Of a DNA stretch of 64,000 nucleotides, positions 47,273-56,389 are shown piece by piece (the stretch's first letter is position 1; each line of letters begins with the position of its first letter). Under the pieces are notes generated by a model that did not search any database, had not been told where the DNA came from, and saw only the letters and a program-made list of their open reading frames with translations. The position numbers were made by a program, and so were the translations under genes. Source of the DNA: Saccharospirillaceae bacterium (GTDB lineage Bacteria > Pseudomonadota > Gammaproteobacteria > Pseudomonadales > Oceanobacteraceae); assembly GCA_022448365.1 (NCBI GenBank), contig JAKVCS010000003.1, positions 434,001 through 498,000 of the forward strand, read 5' to 3'.

Positions 47273-47917
47273 ATGTCTAAAACAATTCGAATCGTTGTCG
47301 CAGACGACCACCCCATGGTCCGTGAAGGGCTGAAGGTCAGCCTCGAAAGCGAAGACGGTTTAACCGTTGTTGCCGACGTGAACAATGGCCAGGAAGCGCT
47401 GGATGCTGCCGCAGAATTAAATCCAGATGTTGTCATGCTCGATATATCCATGCCGGTTATGAACGGTATGGAAGCATGCGCTGAATTCAAAAAGCGCTAT
47501 CCGGATATTCGCATTCTGATGATCACTATGCATGATGATCGGGAGTATATTCTGAAAGTGGTTCAGTCTGGAGCAGCTGGTTATGTATTAAAAGATGTGG
47601 CAGCGGAAGAGCTGATCCTGGCAGTGCAAACGGTACACCAGGGGGGTACCTACTTCAGTTCCAGCGTTGCTAAAACCTTATTTACCGACTTCAGCGAAGC
47701 GCAAACCCGTCAGAGCAATGATGTATTAAGTCGGCGGGAAGAGGATGTATTGGCATTACTGGCCGACGGGTTGGGTAATAAGGAAATCGCACGTGAGCTG
47801 AATATTTCAGTGCGTACCGTTGAAGCTCACCGCTTAAAGATTAAGCAAAAGCTGAACATTTCGACATCGGCAGGCTTAATCCGATACGCACTGGATCATG
47901 GCATTATCCGTAAATAG
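47273..47917 (+). CDS. LuxR/NarL-type response regulator
   Basis: 214 residues: receiver domain (1-120) with acidic pocket VVADDHPMVREGL, phosphoacceptor D57 in VVMLDISMPVMNG and switch residues in MITMHDD and YVLKD, then a LuxR helix-turn-helix (about 150-210) with LSRREEDVLALLADGLGNKE and ISVRTVEAHRLKIKQKL. It is the cognate partner of the Cache kinase just upstream. Its targets are not visible; the twin repeats before the binding-protein gene are one candidate site. Confidence 0.95.
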   Translation: MSKTIRIVVADDHPMVREGLKVSLESEDGLTVVADVNNGQEALDAAAELNPDVVMLDISMPVMNGMEACAEFKKRYPDIRILMITMHDDREYILKVVQSGAAGYVLKDVAAEELILAVQTVHQGGTYFSSSVAKTLFTDFSEAQTRQSNDVLSRREEDVLALLADGLGNKEIARELNISVRTVEAHRLKIKQKLNISTSAGLIRYALDHGIIRK

Positions 47918-47929
47918 TTCCATCATACT

Positions 47930-47953
47930 GGCGGGCTGGATGACCTACCCGCC
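47930..47953. terminator. Hairpin between convergent genes
   Basis: GGCGGG and CCCGCC form a 6-bp stem with an inner GG/CC pair beyond a 2x2 internal loop. It lies 13 bp after the response-regulator stop and before the convergent phospholipase gene. Confidence 0.45.
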
Positions 47954-47994
47954 CGTATAACTATTTCACAACAGCCATTATCAAAACCGATCAA

Positions 47995-49995
47995 TCAGTT
48001 TCCCCAACCAAAGGTTTGGGCTACACCCGCATCGACATTCCATAACCACAGATCCTGACCATCGTTCGGCGTGCCCCACTTCACATCGAGTGCCAGATTA
48101 TGGTTTTTCCGTGGACGAATGGTCGCACCAACAAAATCCCACTTCAGATTAATATGGTCTTCACACTGCCACATTTTTACGCTGGTGCCTGCGCTATTGC
48201 CATTGGTGGCATCAAGGCACATATGTGGATTAGATTTATTACGAATAAAACCTGTGGCTTCCTCATACACCCATTTTTGCCAGGTTGCCGGATTCCAGCA
48301 GGAATGGACAAATACGTTATTACCATTAACTGCTTTGTTGCTGGTATCCATACACACACCCATTACTTTCAGCTCGCGAAATTCCGGGCCGGTTACTTCC
48401 TGGGTACGATCACGTTTAATCAGCTGGAATAGATTCCGGGCGGGTGCAGAGTGACCGCGGTTAGCCCGCATTGAACCGGTATTTAATGAGCTGCCATCAC
48501 TGTTATGACCATCCCAAAGTGACACATCGTATTTGCCACCAGAACCGTTGTCATTCCACTTCCAGTTAGTGTGTTGTGAGGCCTGCACATACGATTCATG
48601 CACGCAGCGAATTAAATCGGTTGACGGAGCGATGCCATGGTTAGTGGTCGTTACGTCGCCTAAACAAACAAAACCCTGAGGAGCAATCGGACGCCAGATA
48701 CTGGCATCGGTGTCGGCACCGGAATCATTGTCATTCCATACCCAGTTATAACCCAGAGGTTTGGCCACACCTGGCTGACCGTCTTTCACCAGAATACGGT
48801 CAATATTCCAGTCAAAGCGGTAGCCAGCAATGGGAATATCACCCAACGGGTAAAAACCCGGCACTGAACGCAGACGCCAGACAGAGCCATCATAATCAGC
48901 GCCCGAACCGTGATCGCCCCATACTTTTACTACATCGTCTGTGCGCATGTATTGCAAAGCATCGTCTGGTTCTGCTGGTGCCTCGGTATTCAAACGAATC
49001 GCCATTGGTACCATTGCAGTATATTCGAAGAAGTCAGCAGTCATGATATTCGGCCGAATACCCTGCTTCTCCCAATCAGCAACCCACTCGCCCAGATACG
49101 AGCGCATCCAGTCTCGTGTCCAGTTCAGAATACTCCCAGAGCTGAATATATTAAAAACATCCTCAATGATGGTAGAGTCTTTCGGTGTAAACGTGAAAGC
49201 ACTATAGAAAAGTTTATCTTGTGGTGCATTGGTCAAACCTTTATAGATGCGGCCATTGCGATTCCAACCATTCAATAATCGTTCGTATAACTGACCTGAA
49301 CTCTCAGTATCTGCCCAAGTACCCTCTAATTGTGAACTGCCGAAGTAGCCTCGTTCCTCACCGTATGAACTACCGGAAGCCCAGATAACAATAATATTAT
49401 TGTTATGGCCGTCACTGTCGTCCGCCCATAAATCATTTAATGTCGTATTGGCTAACGATTTGCTGGCATCGGGCTTTCGATCACTCACATACTGATCGAA
49501 TAAATCCAGTAAATCTGACATATCACCAGCAGCGGGGGTTTTGGCAACTTCAAGAATAATTGGCTCTTGCGGATGCTCCTCAGAGAATTGACGAACCTGA
49601 GCTAATACGTCTGGCATGGTCATTCCTACCAGGCCATGTACATTCACAAATTGTCCTTCGTGCTTGAGAATTCGCAAATCGAAATGGCGTATACCCATTT
49701 GCAGCATGTCGTAAATGTTATAACTCTGAGTTTTCCCCCAATCAGAAACCACACCTTTAGCAGCACCATAAATACTGTTGGCATCCGGGGCTAAATCAGA
49801 TGAAGAGCTGAAGTTATAAGTTGCCGAATCGTGAGTACCAGGAATAACCATCTGACGCAGCGTAGTATCACCACGTTGTTGATAAACCTGAGATACCCAA
49901 TCCGCTGTATCGTAGGCATTCGCCTGAACACATACTGACGATAATCCAATAAAGCTGATGGCTGTGGCGAGACCTGATCTAATTAATTTCTTCAT
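47995..49995 (-). CDS. Secreted PI-PLC X-domain protein with Vps62 and ricin-type lectin domains
   Basis: 666 residues with a signal peptide (MKKLIRSGLATAISFIGLSS..VQANA). The phosphatidylinositol-specific phospholipase C X domain (about 30-330) keeps both catalytic histidines, H55 in VIPGTHDSATY and H120 in VNVHGLVG, and R103 region MGIRHFDLRIL. A Vps62-like region (about 345-530) has the repeated W-x-D-x-G-S-G-A pattern (VWGDHGSGADYDGSVWR, WNDNDSGADTDASIWRP). The C-terminus (about 536-666) is a ricin-B-like beta-trefoil with repeated Q/W blocks (MCLDATNGNSAGTSVKMWQC). Likely exported, acting on phosphoinositide lipids or GPI anchors at carbohydrate-bearing surfaces. ATG 49995 begins the signal peptide; the frame is open to 50007. 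Monocistronic. Confidence 0.87.
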   Translation of the reverse strand: MKKLIRSGLATAISFIGLSSVCVQANAYDTADWVSQVYQQRGDTTLRQMVIPGTHDSATYNFSSSSDLAPDANSIYGAAKGVVSDWGKTQSYNIYDMLQMGIRHFDLRILKHEGQFVNVHGLVGMTMPDVLAQVRQFSEEHPQEPIILEVAKTPAAGDMSDLLDLFDQYVSDRKPDASKSLANTTLNDLWADDSDGHNNNIIVIWASGSSYGEERGYFGSSQLEGTWADTESSGQLYERLLNGWNRNGRIYKGLTNAPQDKLFYSAFTFTPKDSTIIEDVFNIFSSGSILNWTRDWMRSYLGEWVADWEKQGIRPNIMTADFFEYTAMVPMAIRLNTEAPAEPDDALQYMRTDDVVKVWGDHGSGADYDGSVWRLRSVPGFYPLGDIPIAGYRFDWNIDRILVKDGQPGVAKPLGYNWVWNDNDSGADTDASIWRPIAPQGFVCLGDVTTTNHGIAPSTDLIRCVHESYVQASQHTNWKWNDNGSGGKYDVSLWDGHNSDGSSLNTGSMRANRGHSAPARNLFQLIKRDRTQEVTGPEFRELKVMGVCMDTSNKAVNGNNVFVHSCWNPATWQKWVYEEATGFIRNKSNPHMCLDATNGNSAGTSVKMWQCEDHINLKWDFVGATIRPRKNHNLALDVKWGTPNDGQDLWLWNVDAGVAQTFGWGN

Positions 49996-50222
49996 TATTA
50001 TTTCCATGTAACGATGTTGAGTATTGCATTCGAAGTCATACTCGAGGGCACAACATTACTGGAATTTAATGACTTTGATGGTTCCTGATTACGACATAAT
50101 CCGGCTGGATTGTGACATTTCCACAAAGAGTTTTACCGTTTTTAAATAGTAAAAATCCAAATTATTACTATCAGTACTCATTAGTATTGTATTCAATTTT
50201 GTCTCTGAATGGTCTGCAGAGA

Positions 50223-51179
50223 TCAGGGAAAGTAAATTGCAGCAGGCTCCTTCATATCGCTATTCAGCCAGGTCTGCCAGTGTAATTTAAACGCACTGGT
50301 ACCGCCGATATAGTGTTCATCCAGCAAATAAAATGAACGTTTTCTTTCACCGCGTTTATAGTCCTGCAATAGCCGGGTAATAAAACTGCGGCCATAGGAC
50401 TTACTTAACGATAAATACACCAACTGCCCGGCAACTCCCTGAGTGGGTACCCCATTAGCTTGGGCTTTGCGCCAACGCCGGCTATCAATTTCAATGAAAC
50501 GATCAACTGCCATCAAACGCTGCCGGGAGCGCAACACACTGCGTCGATTGCGCTTATGGTGAGGAATTATAAATTTTCCGTCCTGATGGGTCATGTATTC
50601 CATTTGTTCTGCCATTCCCTCGTTAAGCCAGGCCGGGATTAGCTCTGCTAACGAACCTATAATGGCGTGACTGGCCTCGTGTTTGATCGTGCGGTAAGTA
50701 CCCTCTTTACCATCAAGTTTCTCTGGATGAATAAAAACAGCAATCTCGTGCAGACTGGGTAAATAGACTCCCAATGAATTTTTTGCACTAAAGCCTGAAA
50801 TTTTGAAGACATAGTCATGATATTCCTGCATATCTCGCAAGACATTTATTTTGACAGGAACCTTTTTGTAGAAATCGAAATACAATATTTCATCGTAAAA
50901 GCGATACACCCAGTTAACTTCTCTCTGGATACGCTGACGATCAAGTTCATGCTCATTCGTCAAGGTATGCTCCAAAGAACCACGGTATAGCACCTGAATA
51001 TTAAGAGGCTGCCAGCTGGAAGGGCTGGTCTGGATCTGAACCTTTTGCGCATTTACTGCTTTTTGCTGACGCGGCTTATCGCCAAAGTGAATCTTACCGT
51101 TTTCATCCACCCATTTATAAATCTCAGCCTGACTAAACACACTGAAAAACATCAACCCTAAAAACGGTAAGAAACGCAT
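50223..51179 (-). CDS. Exported DUF4124 / gluzincin-like metallopeptidase
   Basis: 318 residues. Signal peptide (MRFLPFLGLMFFSVFSQA), then a DUF4124 domain (EIYKWVDENGKIHFGDKP) and a linker, then a peptidase domain with HEASH (about 166-170) and, 20-odd residues later, WLNEGMAEQME, the H-E-x-x-H...N-E-G-x-A-E pattern of gluzincins. Substrate unknown; probably periplasmic. ATG 51179 has AGGG upstream; the frame is open to 51227, overlapping the haemoglobin gene, without support. It starts 13 bp after the haemoglobin stop and is likely co-transcribed with it. The 200-odd bp to the phospholipase gene are AT-rich and contain no gene. Confidence 0.82.
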   Translation of the reverse strand: MRFLPFLGLMFFSVFSQAEIYKWVDENGKIHFGDKPRQQKAVNAQKVQIQTSPSSWQPLNIQVLYRGSLEHTLTNEHELDRQRIQREVNWVYRFYDEILYFDFYKKVPVKINVLRDMQEYHDYVFKISGFSAKNSLGVYLPSLHEIAVFIHPEKLDGKEGTYRTIKHEASHAIIGSLAELIPAWLNEGMAEQMEYMTHQDGKFIIPHHKRNRRSVLRSRQRLMAVDRFIEIDSRRWRKAQANGVPTQGVAGQLVYLSLSKSYGRSFITRLLQDYKRGERKRSFYLLDEHYIGGTSAFKLHWQTWLNSDMKEPAAIYFP

Positions 51180-51192
51180 TTTATTACCCTGC

Positions 51193-51612
51193 TTAATCCC
51201 TGTTGCGCGAACGTTCTGCCGGAACATACAGTTGCTTCAACAGGTACTCCTTGAAGTCGTCTGGATACGGTTGCTGGTCAGCAGCCAGCTGCATGCACAA
51301 TAGCCAGGCATCGCGTTCCGCAGGGCCAATGTCCAGATGGCGATGGGCAACCGGAATTCTGATCGGCCCGTATTTTTCACGGTACAGTTTCGGGCCACCC
51401 AACCAGCCACTTAAAAAACTCGCCAGTTTATCACGTGACTCGCTGAGGTCTTCCGGGTGCATATCCCGAACTCTTTTCGCCTGTGGCAGCTCACACATGG
51501 CATCGTAGAACGCATCCACCAGTTTACGCACCCCAGCAACGCCACCTGCAGTGCGAAACGAGCCATCACCTTCGCCATAGGTCAGGCCGGTTTCATAAAT
51601 AACTTCATTCAT
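51193..51612 (-). CDS. Group II truncated haemoglobin
   Basis: 139 residues of the 2-on-2 globin fold. The group II pattern is clear: FYDAMCELPQAKRVRDMH, KLASFLSGWLGGPKLYREKYG, then IPVAHRHLDIGPAERDAWLLCM with the proximal histidine and the conserved ERDAWL-C-M block. Group II proteins bind oxygen or nitric oxide and are associated with redox or NO stress. No other NO-response gene is adjacent. First gene of a probable two-gene unit with the peptidase. Confidence 0.93.
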   Translation of the reverse strand: MNEVIYETGLTYGEGDGSFRTAGGVAGVRKLVDAFYDAMCELPQAKRVRDMHPEDLSESRDKLASFLSGWLGGPKLYREKYGPIRIPVAHRHLDIGPAERDAWLLCMQLAADQQPYPDDFKEYLLKQLYVPAERSRNRD

Positions 51613-51739
51613 ATGACACTCCTGAACTCATTAAGAAACGTTTTCGAGACCACTCCAACAAGTGGGACGCTGCTCGGGCAAATCAGCGAAGAAGCGCATT
51701 TTAAAGGTCATCAATGAGCATATTCAGCTGATTGTTATC

Positions 51740-51764
51740 GCCCCATCTGATGTAGACGTGGGGC
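51740..51764 (-). terminator. Hairpin after mksB
   Basis: GCCCCA and TGGGGC form a 6-bp stem 16 bp beyond the minus-strand stop at 51780. There is no T-run, so this is a weak terminator candidate. The rest of the gap to the haemoglobin gene holds no coding sequence. Confidence 0.35.
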
Positions 51765-51779
51765 TACACAGATCGTTTC

Positions 51780-54700
51780 TTAAGCGAACTCTTCCATAAA
51801 ATCGAGCCCGGCCTGGTGCCGAATGGTTCTTCGATGATGGGCCCATAACTCTTTCACCTTGTCCTGATTACACTGTTGTCGATCCACCAGCACCTTGGTC
51901 TGTAATTCACCTTTCTTTTGACCACCCACCAGCGGTACTTTCGAGAAGACAAACTGATTAGAAACCAAATCCATAAATGGACCGGACTTACTGGTTGGCA
52001 TAATAAACAGCAATTGCAGGCCCAGACTTTCGGTCAGGTAGTTGATCACTTCTTTCGAGCGGGTTTCATCCATTTTCGAGAAGGCTTCATCCACCAGCAC
52101 CACACGCAGGTGAGTATCACCCTCGTTAAAGCGGAACGCCGAGGTAATAGCTGCAGAACGGATAATGTAGGCCGGAGTTTCCAACTGACCACCGGAACCC
52201 GTGCCGTATTGACTTAACGCAATCGGATCTTTGTTCGCAGGCTGCTTATAGATTTCATACGAGCGGTAATTGCGGTAATCAGAAATACGTTCCAGCTCGC
52301 GCATGGCTTTCTGTTCATCTTCATCCAGTAACATTGCCATTAACTGATCACGAACACGCTGTGCGCCTTTTGGTAAGTCAGCGTCAAACAGGGTTGCACC
52401 ATCACCCAAGGATGGATTTTTGATGATTTCTTCGAAGAACTGCCAATACTCTTTATATTCCGGCACCCACTCCCAATCGAACCAATAGGTTTCACGGTCA
52501 GCACCAAACTGGTGATGAGCCAGCTCTTTGTTCAGGTCCTCGAGAATACGCTTGCCGTCATTAATGGCCTGATAAATAGAGTGACACAGATTTGTCACAA
52601 AGGCGTTGTTAAAGCTCTCACGCAATTGCACCAACTGTTCTTGCTTTTCTACCAGGATATTATTTTTCAGGCGGTTATGAACACGTTCGACCTCGCGCTC
52701 TAATCCACACACGGTTTTAAAGAAACTGACACTGTGTTCTTCACGATAGTTCGGCATGTAAACGATCGCGTCGACGGTCTGGCAACGCTGATTGTGTTCG
52801 TTAATATTGCGATCTATCTCATGTGCAGAGCTGCTCAATTCCTGCGCGATGGTTTTCCGCTGGTTTTCGACCGCTTCTGCCGGGCTTTCAGCCGCTTCTT
52901 CATCCGCCGCTTTTAAGCGTGCTTCGGTGTCAAATTCCGGCCATACCGATACGATGTGCCGCAGATTTTCTTCTTTCTCATCCGCAATTTCAGCAGTGCG
53001 TTCCTGCTCATCCGACAGCTTTTTACACTGACGTTCGCTGTCATTTAACTGCTGCTGTAAGCGGCCCAGCTCACCGTCCAGATCTTTAATCTGGGAGTCC
53101 AGATCATCACCTTTGGCTTTTAACGCACTGAATTCATCTTCCAGATGAGAAAAGTCGGATACATCGACATTATTTAATGCATTTTCTGCCTGCTGCATCT
53201 GATACTGAATATCCAGCATATTCTGTATCTGATCAGCAAAGGTCACGTGGCGTAATAAATTCACCGCATCGTGGAATTGCTCCACCTGACGCAGTTGGAA
53301 CTGAGCTTCATTCGCTTGTTCCGCCATAGCATCCAACTCTGACTTTTTCGCTGCCAGAGCACGTTCACGGGCACCCATACCAAACACCAGCTCAGTGTCA
53401 TCAAGATCACAACGATAGATGGAGTACGCACCGGAACCCAGACCCTCTTTGGTGACACCGCGGCGGGTCATACGCAATACGTGAAGATCTTCGACCTGCT
53501 CTACCGTGCCGTAACTGGCTTCTAAATAGTAACGGGCGGTGGCATGTTCAAACTCCATTAAATGGGTAATGGAATTAGATGGCACACGAATACGATCGCA
53601 GTCTTTTTTCGCTTTTTCGCCCTGGATTACACGAGCACGGCTGCCACCCGGAATTGAACGCAAAATGTGCGCAGCTTCCGCTTCGAATTTTGGTTCAACG
53701 ATAATACTGAAACGCGCGCCACCGATATAACCTTCAATCGCGCTTTGCCAGGCCGGATCAGTAATTTCAACATAGTCGGCTAACACACGTGGATCTGCCT
53801 GCGGGCATTCGCGACGAATCACTTCCAGCGCCTGACGCACAAAACCCGGGTAATTTAGCTGACGCGCTTCCAGGCTATCGATATCTGCTTGTTTCTGCGC
53901 CATGCGGCCCTGAATTTGCTGCAGTTTTTGTTCCCGTTTATCCACCTGCTTAGAAATCTGGTCACGCACCGAAATGCCACTGCTTTCCAGTTCAACATTA
54001 TGAAAGCGATCACGCCATTGATTTAATAAACTCTGCTGCTCACGGGAGTCATCCAGGTGTGCCTCCAGCGGCGATAAATCGATCCAGTCTTTGCCCATCA
54101 GTTTGCGAAAATCCACCGCACCCTGATCTTTGATGGCTAATACCTGCTTCGCCTGATCGATAATCTTCTTAGAACCCAGCGATGGAATTTCAAGAGCAAT
54201 CGAGGTCTTCTGCAACGCGCCATACACCAGCTCAGTAGCACGTAAGCTGGCTTGTAACATCTGTTCCTGCTCCAGCAGCGGAACTGCTTGTTGTTGCAGC
54301 TGGCGTTTACCATCTTCCAGTGCCTGCTCTGCGGCATCTTTATCCTGCAGCGCATCAATTCCACGGCGCTGGGCTTCCATAGAAATCAGCTGTTCGCGCA
54401 ACTGTTTACGACGTTCCTGCGACACCTCACGCTCTTTTTCAGCGTTACTCAAACGCTCGCGCAATGCCTGCTGCCCTTCTTTTGCCGACAGATAAGAGCG
54501 TTGGTCATTTAAATAGCGGCTTTTAGCGGCGGTGTATTCGAGAACGTTGTAGTCGATCCACTGATCAATATAACGATCGGATGCGCCTTTGGTGTTGGTC
54601 AGAATCTGAATGGTCTCAGCCAGGTTATTGGCATCCGATTCCATTGCATAAATGGTTTTCATCAGATCGGAGACACTGCGAATGGCATCGCCAAGATCTT

Positions 54701-55421
54701 TGGCTTCAAGAATTTCATTCTGCACAAAACCATTGATACTTTTCACCGGTTTATAAGCCATAAACCGTGAGAAAGTACGAGCGGCATTCATCGCTTCACG
54801 TTCGTTGACCGCATCGTGGCGACCACGCAGCGCCCCGTATAATCGCCGCAGATATTGTTTCTTCGTGTCGTATTTTTCGACGTTATCACTTTTTATACGA
54901 CGCTTTAAATTTGCACTGAATTTATTCAGTGGCAGAACGTTTTTAATACCCTCTAAATCTTCAGAAGTAAAATCAGAAAGAGTTAGTTGTTCTCCCGAAA
55001 CAATAAAAAACTGCAGATCATTCTGACGTGCCACCGGCTGGTTACCGGCGCGATCAATCGAGGCGCTGACACCAATAACCGCAGTAAATGGTTCGCCACT
55101 TTCTCCCTGAGTGGGATGAAAAACCGCGGCTAAATACCCCACCGCGCCGTTCGGACGAGCGTAGGAGCCATCGTCACAACCCAGAACATAAGACGCAAGC
55201 GTCCGTACGTTTTTGCCACGACCACGCTGTGTGGCTTCGTCCTGACCCGGGTTGTAATGGAACAAGGTATCGTGGGCCGCGGTCATAATGGTTTGCACCG
55301 CATCCGCCGCCGTGGTTTTACCAGAACCGTTACCACCGGATAACAAGTTGATTGGGCCAAATTCAAATTCGGTAGCCGGAATATTGCCCCAGTTTACGTA
55401 TACAAATTTCTTTAAAAACAT
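51780..55421 (-). CDS. mksB: SMC-like condensin ATPase MksB (JetC-related)
   Basis: 1213 residues. Head-coil-hinge-coil-head plan: Walker A LSGGNGSGKTTAAD at about 28-40, long coiled coils at about 310-530 and 690-960, a hinge between them (PGGSRARVIQGEKAK), and C-terminal signature GTGSGGQLETPAY (about 1072) with Walker B VVLVDEAFSKMDE (about 1110). Together with MksE and the kleisin MksF it forms a DNA-loop-extruding condensin for chromosome compaction, or, with a fourth nuclease subunit, the Wadjet anti-plasmid system. That nuclease gene is not present here. Starts 9 bp after mksE. Confidence 0.86.
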   Translation of the reverse strand: MFLKKFVYVNWGNIPATEFEFGPINLLSGGNGSGKTTAADAVQTIMTAAHDTLFHYNPGQDEATQRGRGKNVRTLASYVLGCDDGSYARPNGAVGYLAAVFHPTQGESGEPFTAVIGVSASIDRAGNQPVARQNDLQFFIVSGEQLTLSDFTSEDLEGIKNVLPLNKFSANLKRRIKSDNVEKYDTKKQYLRRLYGALRGRHDAVNEREAMNAARTFSRFMAYKPVKSINGFVQNEILEAKDLGDAIRSVSDLMKTIYAMESDANNLAETIQILTNTKGASDRYIDQWIDYNVLEYTAAKSRYLNDQRSYLSAKEGQQALRERLSNAEKEREVSQERRKQLREQLISMEAQRRGIDALQDKDAAEQALEDGKRQLQQQAVPLLEQEQMLQASLRATELVYGALQKTSIALEIPSLGSKKIIDQAKQVLAIKDQGAVDFRKLMGKDWIDLSPLEAHLDDSREQQSLLNQWRDRFHNVELESSGISVRDQISKQVDKREQKLQQIQGRMAQKQADIDSLEARQLNYPGFVRQALEVIRRECPQADPRVLADYVEITDPAWQSAIEGYIGGARFSIIVEPKFEAEAAHILRSIPGGSRARVIQGEKAKKDCDRIRVPSNSITHLMEFEHATARYYLEASYGTVEQVEDLHVLRMTRRGVTKEGLGSGAYSIYRCDLDDTELVFGMGARERALAAKKSELDAMAEQANEAQFQLRQVEQFHDAVNLLRHVTFADQIQNMLDIQYQMQQAENALNNVDVSDFSHLEDEFSALKAKGDDLDSQIKDLDGELGRLQQQLNDSERQCKKLSDEQERTAEIADEKEENLRHIVSVWPEFDTEARLKAADEEAAESPAEAVENQRKTIAQELSSSAHEIDRNINEHNQRCQTVDAIVYMPNYREEHSVSFFKTVCGLEREVERVHNRLKNNILVEKQEQLVQLRESFNNAFVTNLCHSIYQAINDGKRILEDLNKELAHHQFGADRETYWFDWEWVPEYKEYWQFFEEIIKNPSLGDGATLFDADLPKGAQRVRDQLMAMLLDEDEQKAMRELERISDYRNYRSYEIYKQPANKDPIALSQYGTGSGGQLETPAYIIRSAAITSAFRFNEGDTHLRVVLVDEAFSKMDETRSKEVINYLTESLGLQLLFIMPTSKSGPFMDLVSNQFVFSKVPLVGGQKKGELQTKVLVDRQQCNQDKVKELWAHHRRTIRHQAGLDFMEEFA

Positions 55422-55430
55422 GGCTACTAT

Positions 55431-56378
55431 TTATTCCCCAAATAAGCTGGCTGGCGCTTCTTTTTCTGGCTGAAGTTGTTCTGATTGCTCAGCCTCTTCC
55501 GATGCAGGCGTCTCGTCAGTTGCTTCGGCTTCTTCAGTCTCAACGACCTGTTCTTCGTTTTCTGTTTCTACTTCTGCTTGTACTGCGTCCGTATCCGGCG
55601 CTTCGCCTTTAGTAAGGTTTTCTTCACCGACAACTTCTTCAATAACGCCTTCTTTATCCGCATCATCAGATTGTTGTTGATCGGCAGAACTCGCCTCGGC
55701 TACTGAATTGTCATCCTGATCAGAGTCATCGGTTTGAATTTCTGCTGTTTCATCCGATTCGTTTTCCAATAATTCGGATAACACCTGATCACTGACGTAA
55801 CTCATAATCATCGGACGAACGCGCAGCCACATGTCACCGTCCGTCAGTTGTTCTTCGTTACTGATTTGTACCAGACGCAATTGCTTTAAACGGCGGAACA
55901 ATTGCTTACGTTCAGTTAAATTATCTGGCAAAGCACGCTTGAGAAGATTTTTCATGGCAATGCTGAGACTTTCCAGCGACACCATCACACACCCTTGCTC
56001 GTCCACTAAACCTTCGCGTAAAGCTTTATCGTACTGCGCACGCAGGACCAGTGTTAACGCCACCTCGTTTTGCGTTAAACGGGTGCGAAACGCCTGATTA
56101 CCGGGCTGAGCATCTTCTTCCATACCCGGTACCTGGGCACCCGGCGGATACAACCGCACGAACTGGAAACGACGATCGTGCTGAATGCGAATGCCCAACA
56201 CGGTGAGATAATCGGCAACCAATTCTTCCAAACGCAAATAACGATCATACAGTTGTTGCTCGACCTGGCTTTCGTCACGGCAAATGACACCGTAATCCAG
56301 CAGTCGCACTAATAATTCGGAAAAATCGCGTTGGCTGAGGCCTTCTTTCTCTAAATCTTTATCAATGGCTTGTAACAT
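55431..56378 (-). CDS. mksE: Condensin subunit MksE with long acidic C-terminal tail
   Basis: 315 residues. The first 210 or so are the winged-helix KITE-type MksE/JetB core ([38 protein letters not shown]). The remaining 100 are dominated by Glu, Asp, Gln, Ser and Ala, low in complexity and strongly acidic, ending PASLFGE. MksE proteins of about 200-250 residues are usual, so the tail is an addition. It may be disordered and could modulate DNA or ATPase binding. Lies 11 bp after mksF and 9 bp before mksB. Confidence 0.8.
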   Translation of the reverse strand: MLQAIDKDLEKEGLSQRDFSELLVRLLDYGVICRDESQVEQQLYDRYLRLEELVADYLTVLGIRIQHDRRFQFVRLYPPGAQVPGMEEDAQPGNQAFRTRLTQNEVALTLVLRAQYDKALREGLVDEQGCVMVSLESLSIAMKNLLKRALPDNLTERKQLFRRLKQLRLVQISNEEQLTDGDMWLRVRPMIMSYVSDQVLSELLENESDETAEIQTDDSDQDDNSVAEASSADQQQSDDADKEGVIEEVVGEENLTKGEAPDTDAVQAEVETENEEQVVETEEAEATDETPASEEAEQSEQLQPEKEAPASLFGE

Positions 56379-56389
56379 ATCAGTTCTCT

